This document shows positions 44,836 through 51,897 of a stretch of 51,897 bases of DNA, piece after piece; position 1 is the stretch's first letter, and each line of letters starts with the position of its first letter. Position numbers and translations under genes: made by a program. The stretch spans positions 1-51,897 of the forward strand of contig JAJDTX010000009.1 in the NCBI GenBank assembly GCA_022826925.1. Reading direction: 5' to 3'. The notes below the pieces were generated by a model that was not told the origin of the DNA, searched no databases, and saw only the letters and a program-made list of their open reading frames with translations. The DNA comes from Bryobacterales bacterium (GTDB lineage Bacteria; Acidobacteriota; Terriglobia; Bryobacterales; UBA6623).

Positions 44836-44966
44836 CGCACACTTCCGCGAGGTACGGATGAGCGATCTGGAAACATACTTGCCGCTAGAGTCAGGCCCTA
44901 GTCTGCCTGCATCAGGCTCTGCCAAGTCCTCCCAGCGAGCCTCTCTCGAACCCCGGCCCTAGAGCA

Positions 44967-44986
44967 GGGCCCGCGCTTGCGGGCTC
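44967..44986 (+). promoter_or_regulatory. GC-rich hairpin between riboswitch and btuB, possible expression platform
   Basis: GGGCCCGC and GCGGGCTC can form an eight-pair stem (one G-U) with a four-base GCTT loop. It lies between the aptamer and the AGGAGG ribosome site at about 45026. No T-run follows, so if it acts in gene control it may be through factor-dependent termination or ribosome-site access. This is a suggestion only. Confidence 0.35.
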
Positions 44987-45039
44987 CCGGAAGGGTGTGC
45001 CTTGTTGGCATCCGCGGAGACGGACCAGGAGGCAGCCTG

Positions 45040-47577
45040 ATGAACAAATTAGTCCGGTATCGCGCCGGCAGCCAGCCGGAACGAGCCAAACGTACGGAAG
45101 AATTCCGCCATCGACCCGATCTTGGGCGCAATAGTGGCATTGAAACGCCAGATTGGACTCCTCGTGCGCTGTTGCGCCCGATTGCGGTCTTGGTCTTGCT
45201 CAGCGCAACGATTCCAATCGGCACGCTTGACGCGGCCAGTCTGCAAGGCTCCATCTCAGACCCCGGCGGCGAGGCTCTCATAGGCGCGCACGTACGCTTG
45301 TTCGACCGCAGCAGCGGTCAGTTGTACCGCGTGGAGAGCAACGACGATGGGAGCTACGCCTTTGTCGACATCCCGGATGGAGACTATCTGTTCGAAGGCG
45401 AATCGGCAGACGAGGCGTTCGCGGGTTCTAAACACATCACGGTCCGGGGCCAGTCCCGGGAGGACTTGCAGCTAGTCATCTCCGGTGGCCGGGTCGAGGT
45501 CGTCGTGACCGCGTCGAGCACGCCGCTGACTCGGCGCGAGGTCGCGAAGGCGCTGGACGCTGTCAGCTCGGGCCAGATCGCCGACCGGAACGAGTTCGCC
45601 CTCGGGGAGGCTCTCCGGGTGATTCCAGGAGTCCGCGTGCGGCAGCTGCGGGGTCCCGGCAGCCTCACCACTGTGCAGACGCGGGGCCTACGTAACCATG
45701 ACACGTCCGTGCTGATCGACGGTCTGCGCTTCCGCGATGCTGCCAGCATCCAAGGCGACGCGTCGGCGTTCTACGCGAACATGAATCTTGTGGGCACCGA
45801 GCGGGTCGAATTCGTTCGGGGCTCCGGATCCTCGTTGTACGGCTCCCATGCCATGGGCGGGGTGATGAATATCACCTCGGCCCAGGGCGGAGGCGGCACG
45901 CATGGAGAACTGCGGGCCGAAGGCGGCGGACTCGGCATGCTCCGCGGAGTTGCCCGGGTCGGCGGCGGCCTCGCCAACGACCGCTTCATCTATAGCGGCG
46001 GCGTGTCCCATCTGAACCTGACTCGCGGCTACCGCGGGCGTAGTCCGTATCGCAACACCACCGTGCGGGGTTTCGGCAAGTACGCGCTGAGCCAAGATCT
46101 ATGGCTCAGTGGCCGCGTGTGGGGCGCAGACTCGTTCCTCGCCGTCGCCGAGAGCCCGGCATTCCCCGCTGGAGTCCTGGCCAATTTCCCCGGTGCCGGC
46201 GAGGTGCCCGCTCGTGCGCTCCCGGTGGATCAACTCAGCCTGCTTGAGCAAGGACTGCCGTATGCGCCTGGCAACGCAACATTCGTGCCCTCCCAGATCG
46301 ATCCCGACAGTCGGCTCTCGCCGTCATTCGCTGCGACCGCGGTGACGCTTCAGCACCAAGTAAGCCCGAGCAGCTCCTACCGAATCGCCTACCAGCACGT
46401 CGGGACCAAGCGGCGCTACCAAGACGGGCCTGCCGGGCCTGGGCCGTGGGAACCGGCGTTCAGTAACGACAGCCGCTACGACGGCCAGACGCATCTGCTG
46501 CAAGCTCGCACGGACCAGCGCGTCGGCGCCCGCAACCTGTTGAGCCTGGGCTATGAGCTTGAAGCTGAGACGTACAGCAACTTCAATACCGACGAGAGTC
46601 CAGAGCCCGTTGCGAATCGTGTTGAGATCGACCAGCTCAGCCATTCCCTGTTCGGGCAAGACCAAGTGCGAATCTTGGATGGCAGGTTGCTAGCCACCGT
46701 GTCGGGACGACTGCAGATCTTCGATCCCGGCTCGCCCAACTTTGGCGGAGCGACCAGTCCTTACGAAACGACCCCGGCAGCGAGGCCTGGCAACGCCTAC
46801 ACCGGCGATGTTGCAGCCGCGTACTTTATGGAGTCGTCGCAGACCAAGCTTCGCGTGCATGCGGGGAACGCTTTCCGCGCCCCGTCGTCGTACGAGCGCT
46901 TCGGCGGGTCCTTCTCGCCCTATTCGGGCGGGTTCGACTATTGGGGAGACCCGCGTCTGGCCCCGGAGCGCTCCGTAGCCGTCGACGGCGGTTTGGACCA
47001 ATGGCTGTACGGCTCAAAGCTGCGCCTGAGCGGAACTTGGTTCTACACCAACTTGCAAGAGACGATCATCTTCGACTTCGCCAATTTCCCCGCAAACGAC
47101 CTCTTCGGCCGATTCGGGGGGTATCGGGCGTCGGGAGGAGGCATCGCCCGAGGCTTCGAGATGAGCACGCAGATAACCCCGACTTCGGGCACCAGCCTCC
47201 GCGGCGCCTACACCTTCACGAACTCTGACTCGCGCGCTCCAACGATCGGCTCGGACTACTTCCGCGTGCCCGGAATCTCGGCACAAGCGCTTTCGGTGAC
47301 AGCCACCCATTGGCTGCGCAAGCGCGTCAACGTGACATTCGACCTGTTCGCATCGAGCAACTACGTGCTTTCCCCGTACGGGGCTCAAGGGCGGCGGCTG
47401 GTGTTCTCGGGCCCGGTCAAGGCGGACGTCGTTGTCCGATACGACTTGCCCCTCTCAGAAGCGAGAACCCTAGAGCTGTACGGAAAGGCCGAGAACGTGT
47501 TCAACAACGACTACTACGAGCACGGATTCGGCTCGCCAGGACTCTGGGTCATCGGCGGAATGCGGTTCAACTTCTAG
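45040..47577 (+). CDS. btuB: TonB-dependent receptor, BtuB-like, with carboxypeptidase-regulatory N-terminal domain
   Basis: Outer-membrane transporter of 845 residues, most likely for cobalamin. After a signal region (hydrophobic segment around 47-65) comes a carboxypeptidase-regulatory-like domain (LQGSISDPGGEALIGAHVRL onward; cut here: LQGSISDPGGEALIG, AHVRL), then a TonB plug with LGEALRVIPGVRVRQ, VLIDGLRF and VEFVRGSGSSLYGSHAMGGV, and a 22-strand barrel that ends GLWVIGGMRFNF with the expected terminal phenylalanine. The start is the ATG at 45040, because AGGAGG lies seven bases upstream. Substrate assignment rests on the upstream B12 riboswitch and the downstream btuFCD genes; the receptor alone would be ambiguous between cobalamin and siderophores. 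Confidence 0.9.
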   Translation: MNKLVRYRAGSQPERAKRTEEFRHRPDLGRNSGIETPDWTPRALLRPIAVLVLLSATIPIGTLDAASLQGSISDPGGEALIGAHVRLFDRSSGQLYRVESNDDGSYAFVDIPDGDYLFEGESADEAFAGSKHITVRGQSREDLQLVISGGRVEVVVTASSTPLTRREVAKALDAVSSGQIADRNEFALGEALRVIPGVRVRQLRGPGSLTTVQTRGLRNHDTSVLIDGLRFRDAASIQGDASAFYANMNLVGTERVEFVRGSGSSLYGSHAMGGVMNITSAQGGGGTHGELRAEGGGLGMLRGVARVGGGLANDRFIYSGGVSHLNLTRGYRGRSPYRNTTVRGFGKYALSQDLWLSGRVWGADSFLAVAESPAFPAGVLANFPGAGEVPARALPVDQLSLLEQGLPYAPGNATFVPSQIDPDSRLSPSFAATAVTLQHQVSPSSSYRIAYQHVGTKRRYQDGPAGPGPWEPAFSNDSRYDGQTHLLQARTDQRVGARNLLSLGYELEAETYSNFNTDESPEPVANRVEIDQLSHSLFGQDQVRILDGRLLATVSGRLQIFDPGSPNFGGATSPYETTPAARPGNAYTGDVAAAYFMESSQTKLRVHAGNAFRAPSSYERFGGSFSPYSGGFDYWGDPRLAPERSVAVDGGLDQWLYGSKLRLSGTWFYTNLQETIIFDFANFPANDLFGRFGGYRASGGGIARGFEMSTQITPTSGTSLRGAYTFTNSDSRAPTIGSDYFRVPGISAQALSVTATHWLRKRVNVTFDLFASSNYVLSPYGAQGRRLVFSGPVKADVVVRYDLPLSEARTLELYGKAENVFNNDYYEHGFGSPGLWVIGGMRFNF

Positions 47578-47696
47578 CGGAAGGTGGTGGCGCAGATGGG
47601 GGAGATGAGGTTGGCGCGCGAGTGCCGCACTTTTGTTCAGGCCTCCCGCGTCGTCCTGTACGCGCGCCGTGGCGTCGCTCTCCATCCGAGTTCAGC

Positions 47697-48677
47697 GTGA
47701 GACATCGACTCCGGATCGCCGCTGCCTTGGGGGTCGCCGCCTGCGTGGCGCTGTTCGTCGTAGCCCTGCGCTTCGACGACGGCCTTCCCGGGGCGCCGCT
47801 GTCCACCTCTGGCCTGCCTTCCACAGACACTGGAGCGGGGTTTCCCCGACGTGCAGTCGATTCTAGCGGCCAGGAAATCTGGATCGACGCGGCACCGCAG
47901 GCGATCGGCTCCCAAGCGCTTACCCTCGACCACATCTTGTTCGCGATCACGGACCCCGAACGCATCGTCTCGGTGAGCCCTTACGCGATGGACCCGGGGT
48001 ACAGCTTCGTGCACGAGATGGCAAGAGAAATCGGACTGACGCCGTCGTCCGACCTTGAGGCCGTCCTTCGCGCCGCGCCAGACCTGATGCTGCTGGCTCA
48101 CGGCGCCAAGGCAGATCTCGAGGACGTGCTGCAACGCGCAAGCATTCCCACCTTCCGCGTCAGAACGACCTTTGCAGATTTCGATCAAGTCTCCGAAGCC
48201 ATCGCCGCGGTCGGTTCAATCACGGGTGACGAGGCCGCCGCCGAGCTTGAGATCCGCCGGCTTCGCGAGAGAGTCGAGCGGGCCAAGCGACGGCGGCCGC
48301 CCGGAGCCAGAGCACCGCGCGTACTGCCCTATTCGACCTACGGCAGCACGCTGGGCCGGGGCTCGCTGTTCGACCACATCCTCACAGAGCTGGGGGCGAT
48401 CAACGTCGCCGCGGAGCAAGGCATCGGTCAGTACGCCGATATCAGTGGCGAGCAAGTCGCCGCGTGGGACCCTGACTGGATCGTGACCGCGGCTGCGCAC
48501 GGAGCCTCCGGCCAAGCCCGCGACCAGCTTCTCGCCGATCCCGGAATCGCTGTCACAAAGGCAGGGCAAAACGGGCAGATTTTGGTCGTAGAAAGTCGCG
48601 TGTTCACTGCCATGTCTCATCACGCCGTCGGCTTGATGGAAGCGATCGCAGCAGGAATCTACGGGGGTGGGCCGTGA
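47697..48677 (+). CDS. btuF: Cobalamin ABC transporter substrate-binding protein BtuF-like
   Basis: A 326-residue periplasmic binding protein of the BtuF/FepB helical-backbone class. An N-terminal hydrophobic segment (residues 7-24) serves as signal or anchor. Family segments include IVSVSPYAMDPGYSF, APDLMLLAHG, FRVRTTFADFDQVSEAIAAVG (cut here: FRVRTTFADFD, QVSEAIAAVG) and the C-terminal WDPDWIVTAA. The start is taken as the GTG at 47697 because it opens the signal segment; the frame itself is open far upstream inside btuB, and the ribosome site is weak. The stop overlaps the btuC start by four bases (GTGA). Confidence 0.85.
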   Translation: MRHRLRIAAALGVAACVALFVVALRFDDGLPGAPLSTSGLPSTDTGAGFPRRAVDSSGQEIWIDAAPQAIGSQALTLDHILFAITDPERIVSVSPYAMDPGYSFVHEMAREIGLTPSSDLEAVLRAAPDLMLLAHGAKADLEDVLQRASIPTFRVRTTFADFDQVSEAIAAVGSITGDEAAAELEIRRLRERVERAKRRRPPGARAPRVLPYSTYGSTLGRGSLFDHILTELGAINVAAEQGIGQYADISGEQVAAWDPDWIVTAAAHGASGQARDQLLADPGIAVTKAGQNGQILVVESRVFTAMSHHAVGLMEAIAAGIYGGGP

Positions 48678-49780
48678 GAGCAAATCTATCCCATCTGAGA
48701 AGGCGTCTCTCCGCGACCTTGGGCGGCGGTGAGACTTGGCTGTCGCCGGCATTGGTTGTGCTCCCGGTCGTGTCGGCCCTGCTCGCTATCGCGGCGGTGG
48801 CAGGGGTGGCGATCGGCAGCACGGGCGTGGCCTGGGAGACCGTGGTTCGCATCCTTGCGGCTAAGGTCCTGCCGACAGGCTGGATCGAAATTGGCTCCGT
48901 GTCCGAGGCCGACCAAGCGATTGTGTGGTTGATCCGCGCGCCCCGGATCATCGTCGCCGGTCTGGTCGGCGCAGCTTTGGCGGTTGCAGGAACCCAGCTG
49001 CAGGGCATATTCCGGAATCCGCTGGCCGAATCCAGCATTATCGGAGTGAGTCAAGGGGCCGCTCTGGGGGCGGTGGTCGCGTTTATTGCCGGCTGGACGG
49101 CGAGTTCGGCCCTGTGGCTGCCGCTGGCGGCATTCGTAGGCGCATTCTTAGCTCTCTTCGCCGTCTACATGATCGCCAGCCGCGCGGGCCGCGCGCCGGT
49201 GGCCACCCTCTTGCTGGCCGGCATAGCGCTGGGGGCCATGATTACCGCTTGCTCGTCCCTGCTGATCTCGCTCAGCTTCGTTGACTGGCAGGTCGCGGGA
49301 GAGATCGTGTTCTGGATCATGGGCGGGCTTGACAGCCGGACTTGGACCCATGTGGTGATCTGCGCTCCGTTTGTCGCTCTCGGCTTGCTGGTCGCGTTCT
49401 GGCACTCGCGCGACCTAGACCTGATGCTGCTCGGCGAAGAGACGGCCACCTCGCTGGGAGCTGACGTAGAGCGTGTCAGGAGGGCCGTGCTGTTCGCGGC
49501 AGCGCTGCTGACTGCCGCCGCGGTCTCGGTGAGCGGCGTGGTCGGCTTCGTGGGCTTGGTCGTGCCCCACGCAATGCGACTGGTTCTGGGCCCGTCGCAC
49601 AGGACGCTGCTGGCGGCGAGCGCTCTGGCAGGGGCTACGTTCGTGATCGCCTGCGACCTGTTGGCGCGTACTGCCAACCCTCCCAGCGAGATTCGCCTTG
49701 GCGTCGTCACCGCGGCGTTCGGGGCGCCGTTTTTCCTGTATCTGCTGCGGCAGCGGCGCAAGGAGATCGGATACTTTTGA
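48674..49780 (+). CDS. btuC: Cobalamin ABC transporter permease BtuC-like (FecCD family)
   Basis: A 368-residue inner-membrane permease with about ten helices. Family motifs are RAPRIIVAGLVGAALAVAGTQLQ (cut here: RAPRIIVAGLVGAA, LAVAGTQLQ), NPLAESSIIGVSQGAALGAV, the helix with WIMGGLDSRTW, and VVGFVGLVVPHAMRLVLGPSHR (cut here: VVGFVGLVVPHA, MRLVLGPSHR), the coupling region for BtuD. The GTG start lies in the GTGA overlap with btuF. This is the FecCD class shared by cobalamin, haem and siderophore systems; the riboswitch upstream of the operon decides for cobalamin. Confidence 0.92.
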   Translation: MRANLSHLRRRLSATLGGGETWLSPALVVLPVVSALLAIAAVAGVAIGSTGVAWETVVRILAAKVLPTGWIEIGSVSEADQAIVWLIRAPRIIVAGLVGAALAVAGTQLQGIFRNPLAESSIIGVSQGAALGAVVAFIAGWTASSALWLPLAAFVGAFLALFAVYMIASRAGRAPVATLLLAGIALGAMITACSSLLISLSFVDWQVAGEIVFWIMGGLDSRTWTHVVICAPFVALGLLVAFWHSRDLDLMLLGEETATSLGADVERVRRAVLFAAALLTAAAVSVSGVVGFVGLVVPHAMRLVLGPSHRTLLAASALAGATFVIACDLLARTANPPSEIRLGVVTAAFGAPFFLYLLRQRRKEIGYF

Positions 49781-50568
49781 GCCTCTTTCTGCGCAACGCC
49801 GGCATCGAGATCGATGGTCGGTCTCTGATCCGCGACGTCTCGCTGTCTGTCGAGTCCGAGCGTGTGACGGCGGTGGTCGGACCGAACGGGTCCGGCAAAT
49901 CAACTGTCCTTCGCCTGCTGGCCGGACTTTGGGAGCCCACGAAGGGACTGGCAGAGCTGAATGGCCAGAGCCTGGCACGGCTACCTCGGCAGGCGATCGC
50001 GCGACAAGTCACGTTTGTCCCGCAAGACACGCGCGTGGACTTCGCGTTCACGGTCCGCGACGTGGTCGCCATGGGGCGTTACCCGCACGTGGGCCGGTTC
50101 GATTCGCTCGGCGATGCCGACGTTGAGGCTGTCAACGCTGCGCTGTCGCGAGCGGACGTCGCGCATCTCGAAGACCGCTTCGCAAACGAGCTGTCCGGAG
50201 GCGAGCGGCAAAGAGTGCTGATTGCGCGCAGCCTGGCTACAGAAGCTGGAGCTATCTTGCTCGACGAGCCGACGGCCAGCTTGGACATCGACCACTCGCT
50301 CGAGACTCTCGAGCTGCTCCAAGAGCTTGCAAGCGAGGGCAAGGCCGTCGCGGTCGCGCTCCATGACCTCAACGCCGTCATGCGATGGGCCGATCAAGTT
50401 GCCCTGATGAACGAAGGGCGGCTGGAAGCGTTTGGCGCGGTCGGTGACGTCGTGCGCGACGACCTCATCGAGCCTGTGTTCGGCGTGAAGGTCGAGCACG
50501 TACGAGTGGCGAGTGGGAACGAGACACTCATCTTCCACCGCTTGCAAGGCCCCCGAGCGGACGCATGA
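49777..50568 (+). CDS. btuD: Cobalamin ABC transporter ATP-binding protein BtuD-like
   Basis: A 263-residue ABC ATPase with Walker A GPNGSGKS (35-42), Q-loop VPQDTRVDF, the segment VVAMGRYPHVGRF typical of the FecE/BtuD class, signature LSGGERQR, Walker B AILLDEPTASLD and the H-loop ALHDLN. The likely start is TTG at 49777, overlapping the btuC stop as TTGA. It is the last gene of the cobalamin uptake operon. The following gene is on the opposite strand and converges with it after 111 bases. Confidence 0.92.
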   Translation: MSLFLRNAGIEIDGRSLIRDVSLSVESERVTAVVGPNGSGKSTVLRLLAGLWEPTKGLAELNGQSLARLPRQAIARQVTFVPQDTRVDFAFTVRDVVAMGRYPHVGRFDSLGDADVEAVNAALSRADVAHLEDRFANELSGGERQRVLIARSLATEAGAILLDEPTASLDIDHSLETLELLQELASEGKAVAVALHDLNAVMRWADQVALMNEGRLEAFGAVGDVVRDDLIEPVFGVKVEHVRVASGNETLIFHRLQGPRADA

Positions 50569-50679
50569 GCAAGGGGTGGGAGCGGCCGGACGCGCGCCCG
50601 TTCCGCCCTATTCCTGACAGCCGTGACACGAAATAGGTCGTGTCCGTGCTCGAAACCGAAGACTCCTCCAGCCAGTCCG

Positions 50680-51432
50680 CTAGCCTGTGCTGAAGTCGCA
50701 CCATACGCCGAAATGGTCCGACAGCCGTGTCCCGTCGTCAGCCTTCTTGTCCCAGATCCCGACACTGCCTCTAGTCAGGTCCGGCGTATGCGCGATGTGA
50801 TCGATCAACGTCCGTCCCCCTGGCAACTCTCCTTCGGTTGCAAAGTTGAACCCGTTGAACGCACCGTTGAGAGCCTCGTAAACCCGGCGCGGTGCGTATT
50901 TCCGCGGGATCCTTTGATTGAAGTCGCCCAAGACGATGGTTCGTGATTCGGGAAGCCGACTGCGCAGCTCCTCGAACTCTGCTAGCCAAGCTTCGTGATC
51001 CTGCCACAACCTGCGGTCCTTGCGGCCGCCTCTCACGTGCGCACCACTCCAGGGAATGCAGACCCCAACAACAGTCAGGCGAGACCCCGACAGTGTTTCC
51101 GTGATGCCGGCCACGAACCTGCCGCTTGGAAGGTCTGCCGAACCGACGGCATTGATGTGGGGAGTCCAAGGTTGCTTGCTCCACAACAGCACTTTCCTGC
51201 GGCCCTTGCGGACGGGGTGGCCCCAGTCCTCGCCTGCGTCGATGACATGACCTCCATCGGGGAGAATGCCCGCGAACCCTTCAGTTACGCACAGCACATC
51301 GCAACCCGAAGCGGCGAGTTGATCGCTGATCATGTTGCCCCGCTTGCGCCCAGTGCTGCTGGGCTTGGCCCACTCGGTGTTCCAAGTGCCGATTCGAATG
51401 GTGGACGGCGCGCTGTTCTTGCTGGGGGTCAT
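50680..51432 (-). CDS. Endonuclease/exonuclease/phosphatase (EEP) family protein
   Basis: A 250-residue protein of the DNase I/exonuclease III-like EEP fold. Seen are the metal-site start IGTWNTEW (asparagine 18, glutamate 20), an internal TVVGVCIPW strand, the catalytic GDFNQRIPR segment near residue 170, LIDHIAHT and the closing LSDHFGVW with its catalytic histidine. No signal peptide is visible, so it is probably cytoplasmic. Members act on nucleic acids, inositol phosphates or other phosphoesters, and the substrate cannot be chosen here. It lies alone, converging on btuD. Confidence 0.85.
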   Translation of the reverse strand: MTPSKNSAPSTIRIGTWNTEWAKPSSTGRKRGNMISDQLAASGCDVLCVTEGFAGILPDGGHVIDAGEDWGHPVRKGRRKVLLWSKQPWTPHINAVGSADLPSGRFVAGITETLSGSRLTVVGVCIPWSGAHVRGGRKDRRLWQDHEAWLAEFEELRSRLPESRTIVLGDFNQRIPRKYAPRRVYEALNGAFNGFNFATEGELPGGRTLIDHIAHTPDLTRGSVGIWDKKADDGTRLSDHFGVWCDFSTG

Positions 51433-51897
51433 GTGGCCGCGATTTACGACGCTTTGGACGAATCCCTAGTGCTTGAGCTTGGCTTCCATCGCCCGTTCAA
51501 GATGACCGCCTCATGGGCACACTCTACCAACCGGCCTAGGAGGTTGCGCGCTTGGTGGCGCGGCGACGGCCGAACGCCCGATACCGAAGCGGGGCAGCCC
51601 TACGCTGGGGTGCGTAGATTCCCTGATACATGACCACAGCAGGTCTGTTGGAAGACTCCCCGCAAGCTGACGTGGCAATCGCCCGCGATGGCGCTTGCGA
51701 TTCTGCCGGTATGTTATTACTCTAGTGATAACAATTTGGCGATACCGCATGAACGAACAGGGCTTTTCAATGTCAGATAGCGAGGGGCGGATTGCATAAG
51801 GAGTTAGGAGAGGGGCTGGACAAACGCGCGGTGGTTGTGCGATAACTCGCAGAGTGGGACCGCAGCACATCCCGTTAGGCGAGGTCCGGGTCCGTCC
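51433..51897. other. Gene-poor right end of the window
   Basis: No complete gene is convincing in these 465 bases. An ATG at 51750 opens only 16 codons (MNEQGFSMSDSEGRIA). In the next frame a short stretch LHKELGEGLDKRAVVVR follows, so a decayed or frameshifted small gene is possible. A GAGG-rich stretch occurs near 51800, but no gene follows before the window ends. The notable element is the AT-rich palindrome annotated separately. Confidence 0.45.
51712..51733. promoter_or_regulatory. AT-rich imperfect palindrome, possible operator
   Basis: TGTTATTACTC faces TAGTGATAACA, matching at nine of eleven positions, in an otherwise GC-rich region. It looks like a dimeric repressor site. The sequence downstream holds a short open frame from 51750. 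No regulator can be named. Confidence 0.45.

Noticed and set aside
44689..44901. 70-codon frame inside the cobalamin riboswitch
   Set aside because: The stretch is structured RNA with the conserved B12 core; the frame is accidental.
1..51897. CRISPR arrays, insertion sequences and rRNA genes
   Set aside because: No regularly spaced repeats, transposase motifs or rRNA-like sequence were seen anywhere in the window.

Overview
The window is GC-rich chromosomal DNA. It most resembles an Acidobacteriota-type organism: it carries an 811-residue MacB/FtsX-family permease of the acidobacterial orphan-permease (ADOP) type, an S41 C-terminal processing peptidase, a DUF2911 protein, a PQQ-type beta-propeller, and a TonB receptor with an N-terminal carboxypeptidase-regulatory-like domain. 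This placement is an inference from gene content. No rRNA, tRNA, transposase or CRISPR array was found.

Left part (1-12.3 kb): an S41 protease and the ADOP permease lie on the minus strand. Divergent from them is a cytochrome c maturation operon in the order ccmE-ccmF-ccmH-small membrane protein-Ig/carboxypeptidase-like membrane protein-ccmA-ccmB. ccmC and ccmG are not in the window. CcmE is the rare CxxxY form in which the haem-binding histidine is a cysteine, and CcmH has an altered cysteine pattern. A Gfo/Idh/MocA oxidoreductase follows. After it comes an orphan Phd/YefM-type antitoxin whose PIN toxin is cut off after about ten codons.

12.3-21.9 kb: acetoacetyl-CoA synthetase, a small membrane protein and the Fe(2+)-trafficking protein YggX are on the minus strand. 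Divergent is a tightly overlapping iron operon: a DtxR-family regulator with a palindromic operator at its own start, a membrane-anchored DtxR-like protein carrying two FeoA domains, FeoB split into a GTPase gene and a permease gene, a PaaK-like adenylating enzyme and a sulfatase.

21.9-42.3 kb: a 19-kb accessory locus, probably a multi-helicase defence system. It has gene-poor stretches of about 0.8 and 0.9 kb on either side. Two operons converge tail to tail with nine bases between their stop codons. The plus operon encodes a MORC-like GHKL ATPase, a DUF4338 (DruA-like) protein, a 1027-residue protein of unknown family and a SNF2-type helicase. The minus operon encodes a 2107-residue DEAH helicase with a DUF1998-type C-terminus (DruE-like), a NERD nuclease/UvrD-type helicase and a 340-residue unknown protein. 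DruA-like and DruE-like proteins together recall type I Druantia, but I could not recognise DruB, DruC or DruD. The GHKL, SNF2 and NERD-helicase partners instead recall the MORC-associated restriction-like neighbourhoods and DISARM. I regard this combined locus as the most likely undescribed system in the window.

42.3-51.9 kb: a PQQ beta-propeller with embedded EF-hands and a DUF2911 protein are on the minus strand. A clear cobalamin riboswitch follows, then a BtuB-like receptor and overlapping btuF-btuC-btuD genes, forming a B12-repressible cobalamin uptake operon. Last is an endonuclease/exonuclease/phosphatase-family protein on the minus strand and a gene-poor right end with an AT-rich palindrome.
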